This document shows, in pieces, positions 52,021 through 60,669 of a stretch of DNA of 64,000 bases (its first letter is position 1; the number at the start of each line of letters is the position of its first letter). A model generated the notes under the pieces. The model saw nothing but the letters and a program-made list of their open reading frames with translations, ran no database searches and was not told the origin of the DNA. A program made the translations under genes and the position numbers. Origin of the DNA: JAEYZS01 sp964469265 (GTDB taxonomy: Bacteria > Bdellovibrionota > Bdellovibrionia > Bdellovibrionales > JAEYZS01); NCBI GenBank assembly GCA_964469265.1, contig CAYXYF010000002.1, positions 1-64,000 of the forward strand. Reading direction: 5' to 3'.

Positions 52021-53004
52021 TTATGGCACCTCAATATGATTTAAAACCTCATTTATAATTTGATCTGAAGATATTTCTTCTGCTTCTGCTTCATAAGTTA
52101 AAATTATTCGGTGTCGAAGAACCAAATGAGCAATAGCTTTTACGTCATCGGCAGTCACATAGCCACGCCCCTTTAAGAAGGCATGGGCTCTTGATGCTCT
52201 TGCCAATGAGATCGTTGCTCTTGGCGAGCCGCCGACTTGAATTAGGCTATCTAGTTTTTGCAACCCAGTCACCGCAGGCTCTCGCGTAGCAAAGATAATC
52301 TCGACAATGTAGTTTTTAATTTTGTTGTCTATGTAAATATCATTGATGAGCTTACGGACTCTTAAAATATCTTCCTTACCCATCATCTTATTTACCGTTG
52401 GAACTTGATCTGCCGATAAATTTTCAAGAATTGTTAATTCATCTTGGCGGTTCGGATACTTCACCACAGCCTTAAACATAAATCTATCCATCTGGGCTTC
52501 TGGTAATGGATATGTCCCTTCTTGCTCAATAGGGTTTTGTGTTGCAAGAACTAAGAACGGTGCTTCTAGCGGATAAGTACTCTCACCAATGGTCACTTGT
52601 CTTTCGGCCATAGCTTCAAGCAGAGCACTCTGCACTTTTGCCGGAGCACGGTTGATTTCATCGGCTAAAACGATGTTGGTAAAAATGGGCCCCTTCTTGG
52701 AAGTAAACTCATTTGTTTTTTGGTTGTAGATCATCGTACCCACAAGATCCGAAGGTAGAAGATCTGGCGTAAACTGAATTCTTTGAAATCCTAAAGAAGT
52801 TGCTTTTGCAAAAGTTGAAATCGCCAAAGTTTTTGCCAACCCTGGTAAACCTTCCAAAAGCACATGGCCGCCAGTAAGAAGACCCATCATAATACTTTCA
52901 GCCATTTCTTTTTGGCCGATGACGACTTTTGATACTTCCTGTAACACTGACTTGACGTATGGATTTTCTTTTTCAATATCCCTATTGAGTTGTTCAATTT
53001 GCAT
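52021..53004 (-). CDS. MoxR-family AAA+ ATPase
   Basis: The 327-residue AAA+ chaperone-like ATPase has a Walker A variant EGLPGLAKT (51-59) and Walker B VLADEINRAP, followed by the sensor ATQNP and the C-terminal lid with ATISLARASRAHAFL. MoxR ATPases work with VWA proteins to assemble or activate complexes; here the partners are the DUF58 and Bat proteins encoded after it. It is the first gene of the long minus-strand run and is divergent from the HtpX-like gene by 169 bp. Confidence 0.94.
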   Translation of the reverse strand: MQIEQLNRDIEKENPYVKSVLQEVSKVVIGQKEMAESIMMGLLTGGHVLLEGLPGLAKTLAISTFAKATSLGFQRIQFTPDLLPSDLVGTMIYNQKTNEFTSKKGPIFTNIVLADEINRAPAKVQSALLEAMAERQVTIGESTYPLEAPFLVLATQNPIEQEGTYPLPEAQMDRFMFKAVVKYPNRQDELTILENLSADQVPTVNKMMGKEDILRVRKLINDIYIDNKIKNYIVEIIFATREPAVTGLQKLDSLIQVGGSPRATISLARASRAHAFLKGRGYVTADDVKAIAHLVLRHRIILTYEAEAEEISSDQIINEVLNHIEVP

Positions 53005-53173
53005 GTCTGCTCCTGCGTGCTGTTTTGACTACCAATAGGATAATTTTTTACTTCACAAGGACCAACAAAAATATGACGACTTTCAAGTACTTTACGCAAT
53101 CAGTCAGACATCGGCGCGTCATCGCCTGAACTAAAAAGTGACGACCGCATTTTGGCGAGGTTAGATTAAAGGA

Positions 53174-54004
53174 ATGTTTACTCATCACCGTGGCTGGATA
53201 TTTTTAACGTTGATCTCACTCTTTTTTCTGCTTGTTGGCCAAGCATTCCTTGGACGTCAAGGCCTACTCCTCGGTTTTATCGCTGCTACAGTATTGAATT
53301 TTTATATTTACTTCGTTTCCCAGCAGAGAATATTTCGTTTTTTTGATGCACAACCCTTTGAGGGACAAGACTCCTGGGGAGTTTCAGATGCAATTACCAA
53401 CGCGGTAGAAAGTTTTCATATTTATCCTCTCGAAGTTTTTATCACCAAAATTGACTCACCTATTGCGTTTTCTACATCAGTCGGTTGGGGACGGCCAAAG
53501 ATTGTTCTCTCTGAAGCACTTTTGAATAAACTTACAAAAGACGAAATAAAAGACTTGCTTATCATTCATATGGTTTATCTTCTCACAATGAGTTCTTTTT
53601 TTATTGGATTTCGAACGCAATTCTCAGAGATCGTTTATATCATTTCAAAGTTTTTAGACTCTATTCTTTCACTACCGTACATTGTTTACGCGAAAGAAAA
53701 ACGAATCACCTTTTTTCAGAAACTCCTATTGCCCATCGGCACACTTTTTATTGAGTCTCAAAAAAAGAAGCTCCTTGAAGCCGATGCACGCGCTGCCAAA
53801 CTTATCGGATCTAACGAAAAGTACGCAAAACTTCTCTGGAAGCTTCAGGGCCTTATTCAAACAAAGCCCTTTCCTGCACCGCCATCGCCAGCTATTTTAT
53901 TTGCGACCAATACCTTGACAACTCACGGCCTAGACAAATATTTCCAAAGGCACCACAGTTTACAAATTCGCATTAAAAAACTTGTCGGACACTATCCACT
54001 TTAA
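53174..54004 (+). CDS. HtpX/M48-like membrane protein lacking the HExxH site
   Basis: The 276-residue protein resembles HtpX. It has two N-terminal helices (about 8-25, 30-47). The segment SPIAFSTSVGWGRPKIVLSEALLNKL stands where HtpX has its NAFATG and TTGLL region, and it is followed by a helix that should hold HExxH. Here that helix reads IIHMVYLL (His132, then Met133, Val134, Tyr135, Leu136), so Glu and the second His are lost. EADARAAKLIG (from E202) and HHSLQIRIKKL near the end match other HtpX landmarks, but the third ligand position also seems changed. It is probably a non-proteolytic homologue. It leads a run with the DUF1844 and HtrA genes. Confidence 0.6.
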   Translation: MFTHHRGWIFLTLISLFFLLVGQAFLGRQGLLLGFIAATVLNFYIYFVSQQRIFRFFDAQPFEGQDSWGVSDAITNAVESFHIYPLEVFITKIDSPIAFSTSVGWGRPKIVLSEALLNKLTKDEIKDLLIIHMVYLLTMSSFFIGFRTQFSEIVYIISKFLDSILSLPYIVYAKEKRITFFQKLLLPIGTLFIESQKKKLLEADARAAKLIGSNEKYAKLLWKLQGLIQTKPFPAPPSPAILFATNTLTTHGLDKYFQRHHSLQIRIKKLVGHYPL

Positions 54005-54022
54005 GGTTTGTAGGAGCAAAAA

Positions 54023-54283
54023 ATGTCAGATCAACAAACAAAAATCGAAGCCAATATTTCCACTTTAGCGCTGTCCTTAGGGTCTAGTGCCGCAATGGCC
54101 ATGGGGCTTGCTCCGAATCCGAGCTCTGGCCAAATTGAAAAAAACCTTGAAGTTGCAAAGTTCAATATCGATATGCTTATTGTTTTAAAAGAGAAAACAA
54201 AGTCCAACTTAACAAAAGATGAAGAAGATTTACTTCATCGCATGATCTCTGATCTGCAAATGAAGTTTGTACAAGTAAAATAA
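54023..54283 (+). CDS. DUF1844 family protein
   Basis: The 86-residue protein matches the family pattern: a hydrophobic N-terminal half (ISTLALSLGSSAAMAMGLAP) followed by NLEVAKFNIDMLIVLKEKTK and SNLTKDEEDLLHRMISDLQM. The function is unknown. It lies 19 bp after the HtpX-like gene and 26 bp before htrA, so the three are likely one operon. GTAGGAG precedes the ATG. Confidence 0.85.
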   Translation: MSDQQTKIEANISTLALSLGSSAAMAMGLAPNPSSGQIEKNLEVAKFNIDMLIVLKEKTKSNLTKDEEDLLHRMISDLQMKFVQVK

Positions 54284-54308
54284 CTTACACGTCGATAAGG
54301 AGATTCAA

Positions 54309-55706
54309 ATGATTCGTTTCTTAGTTCTCGTTATATTCGCTGTAACTTTTTTTAGTCCTCCTACTTACTCACAAAACGCGTTACCATCGAATGCTTTCAT
54401 AGACCTTGCGAAGAAAATTAATCCGTCTGTTGTAGCAATCTCAGTTAGCATTAACTTCCGATCACAAATGCCACCGGGAGCCTACCGCGACCCTTTCTGG
54501 GATTTCTTTGAAAGGTTTATGCAGCCAGATCACTCTCCTGCGCCAGAAGACCCATCTGCTAACCGTCGTCCCATTGGAACTGGATTTATTATTGATTCTG
54601 ATGGACACATCGTAACAAACTTTCATGTCATTGAAGTTGCGGACACTGTTTTCGTTCACCTCGATAATGACACCGAGACTTATGAAGCAAAAGTTATTGG
54701 CGGAGATAAGAGAACTGACGTTGCCCTTCTTAAAGTCGATACAAAAAAGAAGCTCGTCCCAGCAAAGCTTGGCACAAGTGAAAAAGTTGAAGTCGGAGAG
54801 TGGGTAGCAGCCTTCGGAAATCCTTATGGACATGAATTCAGTATGACGAAAGGGATTATCTCCGCAACTGGCCGTAAAATCAGAGACCTTAACGCAGTTC
54901 CATTTTTACAGACCGACGCTTCAATTAACCCTGGAAACTCTGGTGGACCACTTGTGAATATTAAAGGCGAAGTTATTGGCGTGAACACTGCCATTGATGC
55001 GAGAGCACAAGGAATCGGGTTTGCTATTCCTATTGATCACGTAAAATCCATTCTTCCCGACCTTAAAAAACAAGGAAGAGTCATCCGAGGTTTTATCGGC
55101 GTACAAGTAGATAATATCTCACCGCGTGCTCAAGCCATGTTGAATATTCCCACAAGACAAGGTGCTCTTGTGATGGGTGTTATGCCAAAGGGCCCAGCAG
55201 ACAAAGCGGGACTTAATGTTTACGACGTCGTAACTAAGTTTGAAGGAAAAGATATTAAATCCGCTAACGACCTCAGCGATGCCGTTAAAGATCACGCCAT
55301 TGGGAAAAAAGCGAAGTTAGAGGTTCTGCGACAAGGGAAAAAGCAAACTTTGACTGTAAGTATCGAGTCTCCGCCGCAAGAACCCCGCAGTTTACGGGCG
55401 CAACGTCCATCTCCGAAGAAGTCCGAAACTCCGTTTAGTGTCGGATTTAAAGTGGTTGATCATTCAGCATCCGTAGCAAAAGAATTTGGAATTGGATCAG
55501 ATGTTCCGAAGGGACCTATTGTCACTGAGGTTCAGAGGGGATCACCTGCTGCGCGAAATGGTCTCAAAGCAGGCGATGTCATTCTTGATGTCAACAGAGC
55601 TCCTGTACGAACAGCTAAGGAAGTTCTAGCAGCACTTAAAAAAGGAAATAATATTTTAAGGGTGCAGAACAAAGCCCAAGTCTCTTTAATTTTCTTGGAT
55701 CTTTAG
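54309..55706 (+). CDS. degQ: HtrA/DegP-family periplasmic serine protease with two PDZ domains
   Basis: The 465-residue protein has a signal peptide (about 1-22) and a trypsin-like protease domain with triad H106 (TNFHVIE), D137 (RTDVALLK) and S211 (GNSGGPL). Two PDZ domains follow, at about 265-355 and 380-463. It degrades or refolds damaged envelope proteins. The subtype (DegP, DegQ or DegS) is uncertain; two PDZ domains exclude DegS. It ends at a strong hairpin terminator shared with the opposing barrel gene. Confidence 0.94.
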   Translation: MIRFLVLVIFAVTFFSPPTYSQNALPSNAFIDLAKKINPSVVAISVSINFRSQMPPGAYRDPFWDFFERFMQPDHSPAPEDPSANRRPIGTGFIIDSDGHIVTNFHVIEVADTVFVHLDNDTETYEAKVIGGDKRTDVALLKVDTKKKLVPAKLGTSEKVEVGEWVAAFGNPYGHEFSMTKGIISATGRKIRDLNAVPFLQTDASINPGNSGGPLVNIKGEVIGVNTAIDARAQGIGFAIPIDHVKSILPDLKKQGRVIRGFIGVQVDNISPRAQAMLNIPTRQGALVMGVMPKGPADKAGLNVYDVVTKFEGKDIKSANDLSDAVKDHAIGKKAKLEVLRQGKKQTLTVSIESPPQEPRSLRAQRPSPKKSETPFSVGFKVVDHSASVAKEFGIGSDVPKGPIVTEVQRGSPAARNGLKAGDVILDVNRAPVRTAKEVLAALKKGNNILRVQNKAQVSLIFLDL

Positions 55707-55721
55707 AATTTAGAAATAAAA

Positions 55722-55748
55722 AAAGCCAAGACATCCTGTCTTGGCTTT
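55722..55748. terminator. strong bidirectional terminator
   Basis: AAAGCCAAGACA (55722-55733) and TGTCTTGGCTTT (55737-55748) form a perfect 12-bp stem with a 3-base loop. An A-run precedes it, which would be a T-run for the minus strand. It serves the htrA gene and the opposing barrel gene. Confidence 0.88.
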
Positions 55749-55770
55749 CAAATATTCAAAATATAAATTA

Positions 55771-56295
55771 TTAGAAGCTCAGTGGCGCACTCACGGATAC
55801 AAAAAGAGTTTTAGCCTCAAGCTTATTTGTTAAAGTCATGCCGTTAGCCTTATCGTACTCGTTAATAATGTACTCAAGGTTGAATGAAACAGGAATAATC
55901 GGCATTTTGAAACCTACGCCAGCCTTCATTCCCGATCCTTCATACTTTACAGCATCTTTTACATCAGCTTCGGCATCGAAATTATATCCTGCCCAAACTC
56001 GAATCACTGGTAAAGTCGCGCCAATGACCACTCCTAGATTTTTAATGTCGACGCTATTTTTTGCAGCACCATCTGGTTCCCAGTCTACATCGTGAATCGC
56101 GTAATCGACTCCGATAAAAATTAAAGGAAGTGTCCAACCCGCTCTAAGACCATATCCAACTCCAGTTAAATCTCCTGAAGGTGAACCCGATTGGCTGGTT
56201 TTACCAGCGTTGTAGCCTAAATATGGTTCTAGTAGAATTCCTGCCGAAGCATTTGTGCTCATCAGAAATGTTATTGCAATAAGAAGCTTTTTCAT
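55771..56295 (-). CDS. outer-membrane beta-barrel protein
   Basis: The 174-residue protein has a signal peptide (about 1-18, ending NASA) and a mature part of alternating strands with Gly and aromatic residues (LLEPYLGYNAGK, YGLRAGWTLPLIFIGVDYAIHD), and it ends VSAPLSF with the usual terminal Phe. It resembles small 8-stranded barrels. It is not clearly a paralogue of the barrel at 389-958, beyond the shared fold. Substrate unknown. Confidence 0.75.
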   Translation of the reverse strand: MKKLLIAITFLMSTNASAGILLEPYLGYNAGKTSQSGSPSGDLTGVGYGLRAGWTLPLIFIGVDYAIHDVDWEPDGAAKNSVDIKNLGVVIGATLPVIRVWAGYNFDAEADVKDAVKYEGSGMKAGVGFKMPIIPVSFNLEYIINEYDKANGMTLTNKLEAKTLFVSVSAPLSF

Positions 56296-56629
56296 TAGAT
56301 GGTCTCCTTGGGAGTAGTTGGACTTAAGAAACCCTTTGTCTCATCCATGAGACAGAAGGGAAAAATTGTTCAAGTAACAGGTACACTATTATTTATAAGG
56401 ACAACGCGATACATAGGGAACGAAGACTTGAAGTAACGCTTCAAATCCTGACTGAGGTCCAGGCTCAAGACGAAGTGTCTCATATTGAGATCGCAAAAAA
56501 GCTGTAAATTTAGACCACAGATTAACAATCTTTAAACATTTAAGGAGCCTGTTATAAATCCTGTTGATGGCTGAGCTGGGCTTTCTTTTGCATTATTAGA
56601 TCCTTGTACCATCTCGGGGGGGATTAATT
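56296..56629. other. 334-bp intergenic region with hairpin and possible gene remnant
   Basis: GTCTCAT (56338-56344) and ATGAGAC (56347-56353) form a perfect stem that extends outward to CCCTT and AAGGG. It lies in the leader of the minus-strand barrel gene. From about 56360 to 56510 the plus strand keeps an open frame without a start codon whose end reads VSHIEIAKKL. This may be a decayed gene fragment. Nothing else was recognised apart from the G-rich RBS at 56616-56622 (seven G) before the next gene. Confidence 0.4.
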
Positions 56630-57679
56630 ATGAATAACCATTTGCCTAAACTTGCGGTCATTATTGCGTTTTTAGCAGCCAACTTGGTGCTATTTCAAAA
56701 CTGCGACAAAAAGATGCAATTCTCAACTTCCAGCTCCACGCTCGGGGGATATAACCCTGGCGAAGGTGATGGAGATAATGATGACAATTATAACCCTGGC
56801 GAGGGCGACGGGATTCCAAATCCTAACGATCCCAATGATCCTGATAATCCACCACCAAATCCAGGTGATCCGAACGATCCTAATGATCCAACCAACCCTC
56901 CTTGCACGGTGACGTATAATGAAATTCAAACACCAGTGAAAGTTTTATTCTTAATCGATAAAACTGGCTCCAACAAAGACAACACCAATACGGACGCTAC
57001 TAACGACGGTACTGACGTGAACAAAAACTGGAGAAGAAGCATTATTGATAACCTTATTAATGGGCTTGATCTCAATCACTTCTCATTTAATCTGACTTTA
57101 TTTAGAGGTAACCACACAAACGTTAACGACGGTCACAGATACAACAGCACACCAGACGGTCTTACTAGAGTCCTAATTAATGGTTTCTCTAATAGTAGAG
57201 GCGTCATCGATAATGCGATCCTAGAGTTCATCGCAGACGACGATAAAGGTAAAACTCCATATGAAGCCGCACTCAAAAAAGCACAACAGATTATCAACTC
57301 CGATTATCGAAGTGAAACGGGCGTTCCACAGGCTGAAAGAACTAAGTACTCTGTCATAATGATTACGGACGGACATCCAGATCCAAACTTAGCAACAACG
57401 CCAGGCGGAACCTACGACAATGGTGCTCATGCAGATTTACCACAAAGCGTGGCCATGGCACGGGGCTTTGCTAACGACATCGTAGCTGGACGCTCGAGTC
57501 GAATTAACGTGAACACAGTGTACTATTATAACCCAGGCCAACGCAGCTCTAATGCAATTGCCATCTTGCAAGGAATTGCAGACTCTGGCGGTGGTAAGTT
57601 TATCGAAGCAGTAAGCAACAACTACACACTTGATTTCAAAAACATTATCCGAGTACCGGCCAATACTTGTCCAAACTGA
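56630..57679 (+). CDS. VWA-like lipoprotein, tandem paralogue 1
   Basis: This 349-residue lipoprotein has a signal ending at C25 (LFQNC, an atypical lipobox), followed by Asp. A low-complexity linker (about 38-92) is built from Asn, Pro, Gly and Asp repeats (YNPGEGDG twice, PNDPNDP). A VWA-like domain (about 95-349) has a MIDAS-like D110-K-T112-G-S114 and conserved blocks LTLFRGNHTNVNDGHRY, DKGKTPYEAAL and ITDGHPDPNL. It is preceded by a run of seven G as RBS. It is 57-933-neighbour to a clear paralogue. The function is unknown; surface adhesion or binding is a guess from VWA proteins. Confidence 0.8.
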   Translation: MNNHLPKLAVIIAFLAANLVLFQNCDKKMQFSTSSSTLGGYNPGEGDGDNDDNYNPGEGDGIPNPNDPNDPDNPPPNPGDPNDPNDPTNPPCTVTYNEIQTPVKVLFLIDKTGSNKDNTNTDATNDGTDVNKNWRRSIIDNLINGLDLNHFSFNLTLFRGNHTNVNDGHRYNSTPDGLTRVLINGFSNSRGVIDNAILEFIADDDKGKTPYEAALKKAQQIINSDYRSETGVPQAERTKYSVIMITDGHPDPNLATTPGGTYDNGAHADLPQSVAMARGFANDIVAGRSSRINVNTVYYYNPGQRSSNAIAILQGIADSGGGKFIEAVSNNYTLDFKNIIRVPANTCPN

Positions 57680-57711
57680 TAAACATTTTGTCTTAAAACA
57701 AGATAGCCTAC

Positions 57712-57737
57712 AAAGCCCGCTTCCAATAGCGGGCTTT
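57712..57737. terminator. terminator between the VWA lipoprotein genes
   Basis: AAAGCCCGCT (57712-57721) and AGCGGGCTTT (57728-57737) pair perfectly around six bases, followed by TATTTTG. Each VWA gene therefore appears to be its own transcription unit. Confidence 0.85.
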
Positions 57738-57932
57738 TATTTTGAAGCTCCTTAGATTTGGCTTTTGCCCACGTGCTAAAATGGAACATTTTTAAATAAA
57801 CTTTTCTGTCAAATCTTAAAACATTAAGAAAGCTTGAACAGTTTAATTCGGATATAACGGCATTAAAGCTGTTCCTATGGGTTTTCACCTTGCACTAATC
57901 TTTATTGTTGTACGTTTTCGTTAGGGGGTTCT

Positions 57933-58886
57933 ATGAAAACTTATTACTCAATATTAGCGTTATTAGTTTTCAGCATGATGGGTACTGCTTGTGACAAGAA
58001 AATGACTTTCTCGCCAGCCGATGCCATCGACGGGCTCTACATTGGCGAAGACGATGGTGATGGAGGTGGTGGCGACGGCGGCGACCCTGGCGAAGACGAT
58101 GGAACAAATCCAAACAATCCACCGCCAACTTGTACCGTCACATATACAGAAATAACTACACCAGTAAAGGTATTATTCTTAATTGATAAAACGGGTTCAA
58201 ACGCAGATGACTCTAACACTCCTGCTCCAAACGATGGCACTGATTCCACAAAGGCATGGAGACTGTCTGCAATTAATGATTTAAGGAACCATCTGTCTTT
58301 AGATATTTTTTCATTCAATATGACTCTCTTTAGAGGAAACCATACTAATATTAATGATGGTCACAGATACGGCGGCGCAGGTGGAGAAGTGACTAAAAGT
58401 TTAATTAATGGATTCTCTAATGATCCAAGTGTTATCGATGCTGCTGTGAATGAGTTTGCAGCCGATCCTGACAAAGGAAAAACACCTTATCAAGCGGCCC
58501 TAGCAAAAGCGCGCGATATTATCGCTGAAGATATCCAGTATGATACTGTCTCTCAGTACTCTGTTGTTATGGTTACTGACGGGTTCCCAGATCCGAACTT
58601 AGTAACACGTCCAGGAGGAAATCCAAACAATGGTGCTGATGCAGATATTGATGCAAGTATTGATATGGCACGAGGGTTTGTGAGCGAAATCGTAGACATT
58701 AACCCAGCTCGTGTGAACGTCAATACGGTGTACTATTACGGACAAGGTCGTAGACACAGTTATGCAGCCAATATTTTAACTGGAATGGCTGACGAAGGTA
58801 AAGGGGCCTTTATCGAAGCATCAAGCAATAACACAACAATCGATTTTAAAAATGTTATCAGAGTTCCTTTAAACTCTTGCCCATAA
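57933..58886 (+). CDS. VWA-like lipoprotein, tandem paralogue 2
   Basis: This 317-residue paralogue of the gene before it has a classic lipobox MGTAC (C20), again followed by Asp, and then the same CDKKM start. The linker is different: Gly- and Asp-rich (about 36-65), shorter than in paralogue 1. The VWA-like domain keeps D85, T87 and S89 of the MIDAS-like site and the same conserved blocks (LTLFRGNHTNINDGHRY, DKGKTPYQAAL, VTDGFPDPNL, NVNTVYYY). AGGGGG precedes the ATG. A strong terminator follows. The two linkers differ much more than the VWA parts, which suggests they are flexible spacers. Confidence 0.82.
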   Translation: MKTYYSILALLVFSMMGTACDKKMTFSPADAIDGLYIGEDDGDGGGGDGGDPGEDDGTNPNNPPPTCTVTYTEITTPVKVLFLIDKTGSNADDSNTPAPNDGTDSTKAWRLSAINDLRNHLSLDIFSFNMTLFRGNHTNINDGHRYGGAGGEVTKSLINGFSNDPSVIDAAVNEFAADPDKGKTPYQAALAKARDIIAEDIQYDTVSQYSVVMVTDGFPDPNLVTRPGGNPNNGADADIDASIDMARGFVSEIVDINPARVNVNTVYYYGQGRRHSYAANILTGMADEGKGAFIEASSNNTTIDFKNVIRVPLNSCP

Positions 58887-58919
58887 GTTTAGTTCTTTAA
58901 ACAATTTGCTTTTGTGTGG

Positions 58920-58939
58920 ACCCGCCAGAGATGGCGGGT
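58920..58939 (+). terminator. terminator after VWA paralogue 2
   Basis: ACCCGCCA (58920-58927) and TGGCGGGT (58932-58939) form a perfect stem with a GAGA tetraloop, followed by a T-rich tail up to 58955. Confidence 0.88.
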
Positions 58940-58971
58940 TTATTTTTATCTTTTTGGCAAAGGAGGTGCTC

Positions 58972-59214
58972 ATGCAACAAGAAAAATGCGAAAACTGCGG
59001 AAACCTTTATGACAAACCCATCCATGTCACTCAAGGAGACAGAACACATGTTTTCGATAGTTTTGAATGCGCTATAAATACGATGGCACCTCAGTGTGCT
59101 CATTGTGATACACGAATAATCGGTCACGGAGTTGAAGAGTCAGGAAAAATCTATTGCTGTGCTCACTGCGCAGCCCAACAAGGCGCCACAGACCTTAAAG
59201 ACAGGGTCTTATAA
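58972..59214 (+). CDS. small Cys/His-rich zinc-binding-type protein
   Basis: The ATG at 58972 follows AGGAGGTG (58961-58968); the open frame upstream runs through the terminator and is not coding. The 80-residue protein has eight Cys: C6, C9, C33, C42, C45, C62, C63 and C66, in CxxC pairs with several His nearby. This fits two zinc sites. Similar short proteins are often annotated as metallothionein-like or zinc-ribbon proteins of unknown role. It has no signal peptide. Its 3' end overlaps the osmoprotectant transporter gene by 6 bp. Confidence 0.78.
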   Translation: MQQEKCENCGNLYDKPIHVTQGDRTHVFDSFECAINTMAPQCAHCDTRIIGHGVEESGKIYCCAHCAAQQGATDLKDRVL

Positions 59215-60669
59215 CCTTAAACCCTTCGGGATAACAAAACGTCCTAGTAAGTCAAATAGAGCGTGAGCAACGATGGCCATTACAGCAGCTGGGATTGCAC
59301 CTAATAAAATTGTATTCATATCATTGAGCGCTAGTCCTGTCAGGATAGGTGCACCATAACCCCCAGCGCCTATCAGAGCTGCAAGGGTCGCAGTACCAAT
59401 TCCAATAATCGTCGCAGTCTTTACTCCTGCCACGATATTGTGGCTTGCTAACGGGAGCTCAACCAATATCAGTCGGTGCCAACGGCTCATGCCCATGGCT
59501 TTAGCTGTTTCATTTAAAGTTGGATCAATTCCGTTAATACCAACAAAGGTTCCCATCACGACGGGCAATAAGCTGTAGAGGCATAATGCGAAAAGCGCTG
59601 GTTTTACACCGATACCAAAAATAGGAATTAAAAAACACAACAGTGCAAGGGAAGGAATTGTTTGTACGACTCCACTCAGGAGTAAAATAGATTGTCCTAA
59701 GTGCTTTGAACGAACAGCCATGACACCCAAAGGAACACCGACGCAAATTGAGAAAATCACTGAGAGCGTAACCAGTATTAAGTGCTCTTTTGTTCGTTTG
59801 ACGACTCTTGCATATATTGGATTGCCGCTTGAACCTTCCAAGCCTAAGTGAGCAGAAACCGCCTGAGCAAAACTTTTTTTATCAATATCAACGCTTGCGT
59901 TTAAACCAATCATAGTTTCAGCATCGATAGTCCGTCTTGTGGCCCGAAGCAATGACCAAGCTTTTGGGTGGCCTTCAGCAAATTCTTTGCGTGCTAAGAT
60001 AACAGCGTTATATTCAGGAAAGAAATTCAAATCATCTTTAAGCACAACTAGATTTAAACTTTTAATCTTTGCATCCGTTGTGTAAACAATCAGGACGTCG
60101 GCTTTCCCAGTTGCTGCAGCTTCATAAGAAAGCGCATGCTCCATTACTTTCACATCGGTAAAAGAAAACCCATAGTGAGATGACATTTTGTAGAAGCCAT
60201 CTTCTCGGTCCATAAATTCATAACTCACCGCAAGCGTTAGATCAGGAAAATTAACAAGATCACTCATTTTTTCAAGATCATATTTTTGCGCAACAGGAGC
60301 TGGCACAGCCAGCGCATAAGTATTGTTAAATCCAAGCGGTGCGGTTATTACTAAATCTAACTTTTCTAATTGTTCAGATATTTCTTTGGTCGTTTTAAGA
60401 TGTGGTTTTTTTAGAATGGCTTCTGCGATTGTCCCTGTGTACTCGGCATAAATATCAATATCGCCAGCATTCAGCGCCTCAAATAGGACTCCCGTCCCGC
60501 CTAATCCAAACTTTCTTGAAACCGTAAGGTCTGCGCGCTCTTCAAGAATTTGTGCAATGAGCTCTCCGAGAATATAAGACTCGGTAAAAGTTTTTGATCC
60601 GACCGTGATTTCTGCGGCTTTTACGGGTAATGAAAAAATAAACAGGTATATTAAAAGATACTTTATCAT
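59209..60669 (-). CDS. osmoprotectant ABC transporter, fused substrate-binding and permease protein
   Basis: The 486-residue protein has a signal peptide (about 1-18), then a substrate-binding domain of the OpuC/ProX class (about 19-285; VGSKTFTESYILGEL, AGDIDIYAEYTGTIAEAI). The permease part (about 290-480) has about five to six helices and the EAA-like loop around NETAKAMGMSRWHRLILVELPLA. The substrate is probably glycine betaine, choline or carnitine. The binding domain comes before the permease, whereas fused OpuA-type proteins are usually in the opposite order. It overlaps the ATPase gene by 4 bp. Confidence 0.9.
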   Translation of the reverse strand: MIKYLLIYLFIFSLPVKAAEITVGSKTFTESYILGELIAQILEERADLTVSRKFGLGGTGVLFEALNAGDIDIYAEYTGTIAEAILKKPHLKTTKEISEQLEKLDLVITAPLGFNNTYALAVPAPVAQKYDLEKMSDLVNFPDLTLAVSYEFMDREDGFYKMSSHYGFSFTDVKVMEHALSYEAAATGKADVLIVYTTDAKIKSLNLVVLKDDLNFFPEYNAVILARKEFAEGHPKAWSLLRATRRTIDAETMIGLNASVDIDKKSFAQAVSAHLGLEGSSGNPIYARVVKRTKEHLILVTLSVIFSICVGVPLGVMAVRSKHLGQSILLLSGVVQTIPSLALLCFLIPIFGIGVKPALFALCLYSLLPVVMGTFVGINGIDPTLNETAKAMGMSRWHRLILVELPLASHNIVAGVKTATIIGIGTATLAALIGAGGYGAPILTGLALNDMNTILLGAIPAAVMAIVAHALFDLLGRFVIPKGLRL

